A stretch of DNA of 10,297 nt, from assembly GCA_028281075.1 (NCBI GenBank), contig JANQKO010000298.1, positions 1 through 10,297 of the forward strand, given 5' to 3'. The notes beneath the pieces were generated by a model. It made no database searches. It saw only the letters and a list, made by a program, of their open reading frames with translations, and was not told the DNA's origin. How positions within the stretch are numbered: position 1 is the first letter of the stretch; each line of letters starts with the position of its first letter. Below, one piece after another: positions 6,387-10,297 of this stretch. Source of the DNA: Alphaproteobacteria bacterium (GTDB lineage: Bacteria; Pseudomonadota; Alphaproteobacteria; GCA-2731375). A program made the position numbers and the translations under genes.

Positions 6387-6436
6387 TTGAACCTGGGCTG
6401 AGCGCAACATTCATTCCCTATTCAGCTTCGATTCAC
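6387..6436. promoter_or_regulatory. 11-bp-phased regulator half-site array in the divergent promoter
   Basis: Five six-base half-sites begin at 6387, 6398, 6409, 6420 and 6431, exactly 11 bases apart. The first two, TTGAAC and CTGAGC, are reversed (GTTCAA and GCTCAG on the minus strand). The last three, ATTCAT, ATTCAG and ATTCAC, point forward. OmpR/PhoB-family regulators bind tandem direct repeats spaced by about one helical turn, and a gene of that family lies 300 bases downstream. On the plus side CTAAAAC (6436-6442) could be the -10. On the minus side CAGGAT (6375-6370) occupies the equivalent distance. The array is therefore positioned to control both the His-rich gene and the PepSY/regulator/kinase operon. 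Confidence 0.75.
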
Positions 6437-6448
6437 TAAAACCCATGC

Positions 6449-6736
6449 ATGTGGAGAGCAGCCGCCGCCTTCTGTGCCCTGTTCCTGACGCTGGCCGCGC
6501 CGGTCGACGCGCGCGACCATGACCGTGCCCGCGACGCCGTCCGCTCCGGCCAGGTGCGGCCGTTGGGCGAGGTGCTGGGGCCGGTGCGTTCGCGCTTTCC
6601 CGGCCGCCTGCTCGACACCCAGTTGCACCGGCAGGGCGGCAACTGGGTCTACAGCATCAAGATCCTGGACCGTGGCGGCAGGGTCCGGGTCGTGCTCGTC
6701 GACGCCCGCACCGGCCGGATCCTGCGGGCGCGCTAG
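6449..6736 (+). CDS. Small exported PepSY-domain protein
   Basis: A 95-residue protein: signal peptide at residues 1-21 (MWRAAAAFCALFLTLAAPVDA), then a mature region of about 74 residues that is almost entirely a PepSY domain. The typical pattern is VLGPVRSRFPGRLLDTQL, then WVYSIKILD, then VLVDARTGRILRAR. PepSY proteins of this size often form the first gene of PhoPQ-type operons and act in the periplasm. It is followed after 14 bases by the response regulator, so it is co-transcribed with the two-component pair. The ATG at 6449 has no recognisable ribosome binding site. The proposed -10 at about 6437-6442 would place transcription initiation at or very near the ATG, so the mRNA may be leaderless. 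It is a distant paralogue of the C-terminal domain of the divergent His-rich protein. Confidence 0.88.
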   Translation: MWRAAAAFCALFLTLAAPVDARDHDRARDAVRSGQVRPLGEVLGPVRSRFPGRLLDTQLHRQGGNWVYSIKILDRGGRVRVVLVDARTGRILRAR

Positions 6737-6750
6737 CGGAAGGGATCGTC

Positions 6751-7422
6751 ATGCGTGTGCTGTTGATCGAGGACGAACCCGATCTCGCCCGGCAATTGTC
6801 GACCGCGCTCGACGAGGCCGGCTACGCGGTCGATATCGCCGGCGACGGCGAGGAGGGCCATTTCCTCGGCGATACCGAGCCCTACGACGCCGTGGTGCTC
6901 GACCTGGGCCTGCCGAAGATGGACGGGCTCAGCGTTCTCGAACGCTGGCGGCAGGCCGGACGCGACATGCCAGTCCTGATCCTCACGGCCCGCGACCGCT
7001 GGAACGAGAAGGTCGCCGGCATCGACGCCGGCGCCGACGACTACGTCACCAAACCGTTCCATATCGAGGAAGTTCTGGCACGGCTGCGCGCGCTGGTCCG
7101 GCGCGCCGCCGGCCATGCCACGAACGATCTGGTCTGCGGCGACCTGCGCCTCGATACCCGCGCCTCGCGGGTCACGGTCGACGGCAACCCGATCAAGCTG
7201 ACGGCCCTCGAATACCGGCTGCTGGCCTATCTGATGCACCACCGGGACCGCGTGGTCTCGCGCACGGAGCTGGTCGAGCATCTCTATGACCAGAACTTCG
7301 ACCGCGACTCCAACACCATCGAGGTCTTCGTCGGCCGGCTGCGCAAAAAGCTGGGACGGGACCTGATCCGGACCGTGCGCGGCCTCGGCTACCGTCTGAC
7401 CGACGACGCCGATGAAGCCTGA
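6751..7422 (+). CDS. OmpR/PhoP-family response regulator
   Basis: A 223-residue two-domain response regulator. The receiver domain (about 1-115) has the acidic pair E7/D8, the phosphoacceptor D51 in VVLDLGLPKMDG, T79 in LILTAR and K101 in VTKPF. The winged-helix DNA-binding domain (about 125-220) contains LTALEYRLLAYLM, the recognition region NTIEVFVGRLRKKLG and the terminal RTVRGLGYRL wing typical of the PhoB/OmpR class. The overall pattern is closest to PhoP-like members paired with PhoQ-type kinases. The ATG follows GGAAGGG. The gene is 14 bases after the PepSY gene and overlaps the kinase by 11 bases, so the two are translationally coupled partners. It is the natural candidate to bind the 11-bp-phased TTCA arrays at 6387-6436 and 8787-8825, and so to autoregulate; binding is inferred, not shown. 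Confidence 0.95.
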   Translation: MRVLLIEDEPDLARQLSTALDEAGYAVDIAGDGEEGHFLGDTEPYDAVVLDLGLPKMDGLSVLERWRQAGRDMPVLILTARDRWNEKVAGIDAGADDYVTKPFHIEEVLARLRALVRRAAGHATNDLVCGDLRLDTRASRVTVDGNPIKLTALEYRLLAYLMHHRDRVVSRTELVEHLYDQNFDRDSNTIEVFVGRLRKKLGRDLIRTVRGLGYRLTDDADEA

Positions 7423-8755
7423 TTCCCTCGCCTTCCGGCTGGTCGCCGGCGCCGCTGTCTGGAGCGTCGTGGCGCTGGCGGTCGGCGGCCTGACGCTCTC
7501 GCTGCTGTTTCGCCAGTATGTCGAGCGCAATTTCGACGCGCGCCTGCTGGTGCTGCTGGAAAGCCTGGTCGCCGCCGCCGAGGTCGACGACACGGGCCGC
7601 CTGACGTTCAGCCGCGGCCTCGGCGAGACCCGCTTCGACCAGCCCTATTCCGGCTGGTACTGGCAGATCAGCGCCGGGTCCGGATCGGCGATGCGCTCGC
7701 GCTCGCTCTGGGATCAGACGCTGGCGGTCACGGGCGAGCCCGACGGGGACGGTGTCCGCAAGATCGACGTGCCGGGCCCCGACGCCCAGCCATTGCGCCT
7801 CGTCGCCCGCGACATCGCGCTGCCCGGCGCCGACCAGGCCTACCTGTTCGCGGTCGCGGGCAATGCCCGCGAGACCGCGGCCGACATCCAGGCCTTCAAC
7901 CAGACGCTGACGCTGGCGCTCGGCCTGCTGGGCGTCGGCCTGATCGTCGCCATGATCATCCAGGTCCGCTATGGCCTGCTGCCGCTCCGGCAAATCGGCG
8001 CCACGCTGTCCGACATCCGGGCCGGCCGGGCCGGCCGCCTGGAAGGACGCTTTCCGGCCGAGATCCGACCGCTCGCCAACGAGCTCAACGGTCTGCTGGC
8101 CCACAACGCCGACGTGGTCGAGCGGGCGCGCGGGCACGTCGCCGACCTGGCGCACGGGCTGAAGACACCGTTGACCGTGCTGGCGAACGAGGCGGCGCGC
8201 GGCGACGGCGCGCTGGCCGACGTGGTCGGCCGGCAGACGGTCGGCATGCGGCGGCAGATCGACCATCACCTGGCCCGGGCCCGGGCCGCCGCCATGCGCA
8301 ACGTGCTGGGCGCGCGTACCGAGGCGGCGCCCGTCGTCGCCGACATCACCCGCACGCTGTCACGCATCCACGCCGACCGCGGCATCGACATTTCCGTCAC
8401 CTGTCCGGACGGCCTTGCCATCCGCGGCGAACGTCAGGATCTGGAGGAGATGATCGGCAACCTGGTCGACAACGCCTGCAAATGGGCGAGATCGCGCGTG
8501 GTCATCGACGCCGCGCCACGGGGCGACGATCTGACCTTCACCATCGACGACGACGGTCCGGGATTGCCGCCCGATCAGCACGAGCGCGTTCTAGAGCGCG
8601 GCACCCGGCTCGACGAGACGGTGCCCGGCTCCGGTTTCGGCCTCGCCATCGTCCGCGACATCGCCGGCATGCATGGCGGCGGGCTGACGCTCGCCGATTC
8701 CGATCTCGGCGGCCTTCGGGCCACGCTCCGCCTGCCCCGCGCGGTCGAGAATTGA
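7412..8755 (+). CDS. PhoQ-type membrane sensor histidine kinase
   Basis: A 447-residue sensor kinase. Membrane segment 1 spans about residues 12-33 and segment 2 about 165-187, enclosing a periplasmic sensor of roughly 130 residues with GWYWQISAGSG as in PhoQ-like sensors (GxYWQ region). A HAMP-like linker follows (about 186-240). The H-box is DLAHGLKTPLTVL with phospho-acceptor H248, matching PhoQ's DLxHxLKTPL form. The ATP-binding domain shows the N-box MIGNLVDNACKWA (N350, N354), the G1 box DDGPG (380-384) and the G2 box GSGFGLAIV (407-414). All catalytic motifs are intact. The start overlaps the regulator's stop by 11 bases. The ligand is unknown; the periplasmic PepSY proteins encoded beside it are candidates for modulating it, which is inference. 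Confidence 0.95.
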   Translation: MKPDSLAFRLVAGAAVWSVVALAVGGLTLSLLFRQYVERNFDARLLVLLESLVAAAEVDDTGRLTFSRGLGETRFDQPYSGWYWQISAGSGSAMRSRSLWDQTLAVTGEPDGDGVRKIDVPGPDAQPLRLVARDIALPGADQAYLFAVAGNARETAADIQAFNQTLTLALGLLGVGLIVAMIIQVRYGLLPLRQIGATLSDIRAGRAGRLEGRFPAEIRPLANELNGLLAHNADVVERARGHVADLAHGLKTPLTVLANEAARGDGALADVVGRQTVGMRRQIDHHLARARAAAMRNVLGARTEAAPVVADITRTLSRIHADRGIDISVTCPDGLAIRGERQDLEEMIGNLVDNACKWARSRVVIDAAPRGDDLTFTIDDDGPGLPPDQHERVLERGTRLDETVPGSGFGLAIVRDIAGMHGGGLTLADSDLGGLRATLRLPRAVEN

Positions 8756-8786
8756 TCCCCGCGGCCCCGGAAACCCGGCGGATAAG

Positions 8787-8825
8787 CTGAACGCCCGATG
8801 AACGGCGTGTTCAGGTCGGCTTCAG
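8787..8825. promoter_or_regulatory. Second 11-bp-phased half-site array, upstream of the glycine-zipper lipoprotein
   Basis: Four half-sites begin exactly 11 bases apart: CTGAAC (8787) and ATGAAC (8798) are reversed, then GTTCAG (8809) and CTTCAG (8820) point forward. Sequence, spacing and the order reversed-reversed-forward-forward match the array at 6387-6436. A CTAGCGT at 8836 sits the same distance (16 bases) from the start of the last forward site as CTAAAAC sits from the site at 6420 in the first array. This suggests an equivalent -10 and control of the gene at 8891 by the same response regulator. Confidence 0.72.
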
Positions 8826-8890
8826 CGCCGCCCTGCTAGCGTTTCTCCATTGGGCGGCCAGGGGGCCGCGTGTGAACGCGAGGAACAGTC

Positions 8891-9367
8891 ATGACCTTCA
8901 TGCGAGCCGTCATTCCATTCGCGCTGGCGCTGTCGCTCGGCGCCTGCGGCAACCATCATTCGGCCCCCAAGCAGTCGGTCGGGACCCTGCTGGGCGGTAT
9001 CGGCGGCGCCGTCGCCGGCGCCCAGTTCGGCAGCGGCCGGGGCCGGCTGGCCGCGACGGCGGCCGGCACGCTGCTGGGCGCCCTGGTCGGCAGCTCGGTC
9101 GGCCACAGCCTCGACCGGGCCGACCGGATCCACGCCGCCCGCGCCGAGCAGGACGCGCTGGAGCACGCGCCCACCGGCGGCCAGTCAAGCTGGCGCAACC
9201 CCGATACCGACGCCTATGGCACCGTCACGCCGCTGCGCACCTATCGCGGCGATGGCGGCGAATACTGCCGCGAGTACCAGCACACGATCTATGTCGGCGG
9301 CCAGGCGCGGGAAGGCTATGGCGAGGCCTGCCGGCAGCCCGACGGAAGCTGGCGGATCGCCGGCTGA
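8891..9367 (+). CDS. Glycine-zipper outer-membrane lipoprotein, 17-kDa surface antigen type
   Basis: A 158-residue lipoprotein. The signal peptide ends in the lipobox LSLGAC, making C19 the probable lipidated residue. Residues about 31-75 are rich in GxxxG spacing (GTLLGGIGGAVAGAQFG, then AGTLLGALVGSSVGHSLD), a glycine-zipper two-segment membrane domain. The C-terminal domain contains CREYQHTIYVGGQAREGYG, then ACRQPDGSWRI, with C126 and C147, as in the 17-kDa common antigen family of Rickettsia and similar alphaproteobacterial proteins. The ATG has GAGGAA at good spacing; an ATG three codons later is an alternative. The gene is probably first in a short transcript with the peptidoglycan-binding protein, and the phased half-site array lies about 65 bases upstream. 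The envelope role is inferred from the family. Confidence 0.9.
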   Translation: MTFMRAVIPFALALSLGACGNHHSAPKQSVGTLLGGIGGAVAGAQFGSGRGRLAATAAGTLLGALVGSSVGHSLDRADRIHAARAEQDALEHAPTGGQSSWRNPDTDAYGTVTPLRTYRGDGGEYCREYQHTIYVGGQAREGYGEACRQPDGSWRIAG

Positions 9368-9395
9368 CGCCGGCCGCGCCCCGGTTCCGCATCGC

Positions 9396-9421
9396 CAGGC
9401 ACCGTCATCAGGCGCCGTCAT
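9396..9421 (+). repeat. 13-bp tandem duplication at a start codon
   Basis: Two adjacent 13-base units, CAGGCACCGTCAT (9396-9408) and CAGGCGCCGTCAT (9409-9421), differ at one position. The second unit supplies the first two bases of the ATG at 9420 and the weak AGG ribosome-binding-like sequence. The first unit offers the same context but with ATC instead of ATG. Confidence 0.7.
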
Positions 9422-9800
9422 GCTGACCACGCTCGATCAGAAGATCCTGGCCGTCGTCGCGATCATCCTTCTCGGCCTCTTCGCCGACCGGACGGCCTTC
9501 GCCGGCGGCAACAGCCTGCCACCGCCCGGCAGCCGCGTCCAGGTCATGCCGCCGCAGATGGGCCTGGCCTATGCCCGGACCATTCAGAAAGAGCTGGACG
9601 ATCGCGGCTATGACGTCGGGCCGGCCGACGGCGTGATCGGGCCGCGTACCCGACGCGCCATCGAGGCCTATCAGCGGGACGCCGGCCTGCCCGTCGACGG
9701 CCTGGCGACGGACACGCTGCTGGACCACCTGCTGTTCGCCCGGCCGCGGGTGCGTGCCCGACCGTCCTCGAGGCCGGTGGTGACCAGTCTGACGATCTAG
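9420..9800 (+). CDS. Secreted peptidoglycan-binding-domain protein
   Basis: A 126-residue protein starting at the ATG at 9420, where a signal peptide begins directly (residues 1-28, ending RTAFA). The frame is open further upstream, but that part lies inside the lipoprotein gene and has no signal. Residues about 48-105 form one peptidoglycan_binding_1 domain, seen as the pattern IQKELDDRGYDVGPADGVIG, then RTRRAIEAYQRDAGLPVDG. There is no catalytic domain; the tail is a short Arg/Pro-rich segment. It is probably periplasmic and tethered to the cell wall. It follows the glycine-zipper lipoprotein after 52 bases on the same strand and may share its transcript and its control by the response regulator. 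The ribosome binding site is weak. Confidence 0.85.
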   Translation: MLTTLDQKILAVVAIILLGLFADRTAFAGGNSLPPPGSRVQVMPPQMGLAYARTIQKELDDRGYDVGPADGVIGPRTRRAIEAYQRDAGLPVDGLATDTLLDHLLFARPRVRARPSSRPVVTSLTI

Positions 9801-9816
9801 CTGGCGATCTAGCCGG
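9793..9816. repeat. 12-bp tandem duplication spanning convergent stop codons
   Basis: CGATCTAGCTGG (9793-9804) is followed at once by CGATCTAGCCGG (9805-9816), 11 of 12 identical. The TAG in the first unit ends the plus-strand peptidoglycan-binding gene; the CTA in the second unit is the stop of the convergent minus-strand gene. The two genes thus end in duplicated copies of the same short sequence. Confidence 0.65.
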
Positions 9817-10075
9817 CGGGACGCGGCGTCGTCAGAACGGCGCCCAGGGGTCGGGCCGAAACGGCGGCGACGAAGGCGATCAGGTAGAACTTCGATACCG
9901 GCATGAAGATCGGCACGACCGTCGCGGCCAAGAACAGGCCAAACGTCACAATTAACGCGAATATCGCGCCACAAACCATTGAAATTACTTCATTTGGCTT
10001 ATCGTCTCGCCGAAGTAGCACATCGACGGAAAGAAACGCGGCGAACGCCGCGACCCAGAACGTAAAGAACAACAT
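9809..10075 (-). CDS. Small multi-pass membrane protein of unknown function
   Basis: An 88-residue protein I do not recognise. Three hydrophobic segments are visible at about residues 2-21, 31-57 and 63-81, so it is probably an inner-membrane protein; a basic, polar loop (LLRRDDKPNE) separates the first two. The ATG at 10075 has no strong ribosome binding site, only a GG-containing stretch upstream. Base use in 9930-10035 is clearly richer in A and T than in the neighbouring genes (ACAATTAACG, GAAATTACTTCATTTGG), which hints at separate ancestry or relaxed codon selection. It is convergent with the peptidoglycan-binding gene, eight bases away. The hydrophobic pattern and length make it plausible as a gene, but the evidence is limited. 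Confidence 0.6.
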   Translation of the reverse strand: MLFFTFWVAAFAAFLSVDVLLRRDDKPNEVISMVCGAIFALIVTFGLFLAATVVPIFMPVSKFYLIAFVAAVSARPLGAVLTTPRPAG

Positions 10076-10205
10076 CGGTTACCAACGCCTGTCCCTGCCC
10101 AGCGTCTTGACCGTTCTGGTCGCGCTGCCGCTGTTTCGCCGGTCTTTGCCGGCATCATTGGCCGGTAATCTACCACAGTTCCGGGCGCCATGCCTGCTCA
10201 GTGTC

Positions 10206-10297
10206 CGTTTGAAAATGCCATTGCCGGCCCGCTCCCCCACCCGGCCACCCAACGAGCGTATCCTGAATTGGGTGGCGGGTGGGGGAGCGGGCCGGTG
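10206..10297. repeat. Palindromic intergenic element, copy 2 (cut by window edge)
   Basis: This starts with the same CGTTTGAAAATG as copy 1 (10206-10217). It then has arms at 10224-10252 and 10268-10295 that pair along their length with a single one-base bulge, and a 15-base loop CGAGCGTATCCTGAA (10253-10267). From CCGG to CCGG the two copies differ at five positions in about 73. The loop differs at two of 15 bases. Copy 2 lacks the nested small hairpin of copy 1. The right end of the element is beyond the window. Confidence 0.85.

Noticed and set aside
6519..7289. Plus-strand open frame overlapping the PepSY and regulator genes in another frame
   Set aside because: It is Arg-rich shadow translation; the PepSY and response regulator frames carry the real motifs and ribosome binding sites.
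10076..10205. Possible short gene or terminator between the small membrane gene and palindrome copy 2
   Set aside because: The open minus-strand frame here overlaps the membrane gene out of frame and is Arg/Ser-rich without motifs; only short, imperfect GCCGG repeats are seen.

Overview
The window looks like chromosomal DNA from a GC-rich proteobacterium, most likely an alphaproteobacterium and perhaps Rhodospirillales-like. The grounds are strong G/C bias at third codon positions, frequent GTG/TTG starts, an MlaC-type (Ttg2D) periplasmic protein, a Rickettsia 17-kDa-type glycine-zipper lipoprotein and a PepSY/PhoPQ-like two-component locus. This assignment comes from gene content and composition only. 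No rRNA, tRNA, CRISPR array, transposase or phage structural gene is visible.

Layout. (1) 1-2000, minus strand: a three-gene redox cluster. Transcription runs from a di-heme cytochrome c peroxidase/MauG-family protein, to a small cupredoxin with an amicyanin-type copper loop, to the N-terminus of a membrane sensor resembling chemoreceptors, which runs off the left edge. (2) 2154-4900, minus strand: a PuuE-like polysaccharide deacetylase-family gene followed by an N-acyl-D-amino-acid deacylase-type amidohydrolase. The deacetylase appears to have lost its last ~22 codons to a frameshift at a G run. (3) 4901-5183: a divergent intergenic region holding a 130-bp palindromic element. A second copy of the element sits at the right edge of the window. 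(4) 5184-5834, plus strand: an MlaC-family exported protein. (5) 5870-8755: a signalling locus. A His/Trp/Arg-rich exported PepSY-like protein (minus) is divergent from a PepSY protein, an OmpR/PhoP-type response regulator and a PhoQ-type histidine kinase (plus). (6) 8891-9800, plus strand: a glycine-zipper lipoprotein and a secreted peptidoglycan-binding-domain protein. (7) 9809-10075, minus strand: a small, less GC-rich membrane protein, then the second palindromic element.

The most interesting signal is regulatory. The divergent promoter region at 6387-6436 carries five copies of a TTCA-type half-site (two reversed, three forward), all starting exactly 11 bp apart. The region upstream of the glycine-zipper lipoprotein (8787-8825) carries four more in the same two-reversed-then-two-forward, 11-bp-phased design. 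This fits binding of the adjacent OmpR-family regulator and predicts a small envelope regulon: two PepSY proteins, the kinase/regulator pair, the lipoprotein and possibly the peptidoglycan-binding protein. The second signal is the dispersed palindrome, with long arms, a conserved 15-nt loop and conserved outer ends. It resembles a REP/MITE-type element of a family I do not recognise.
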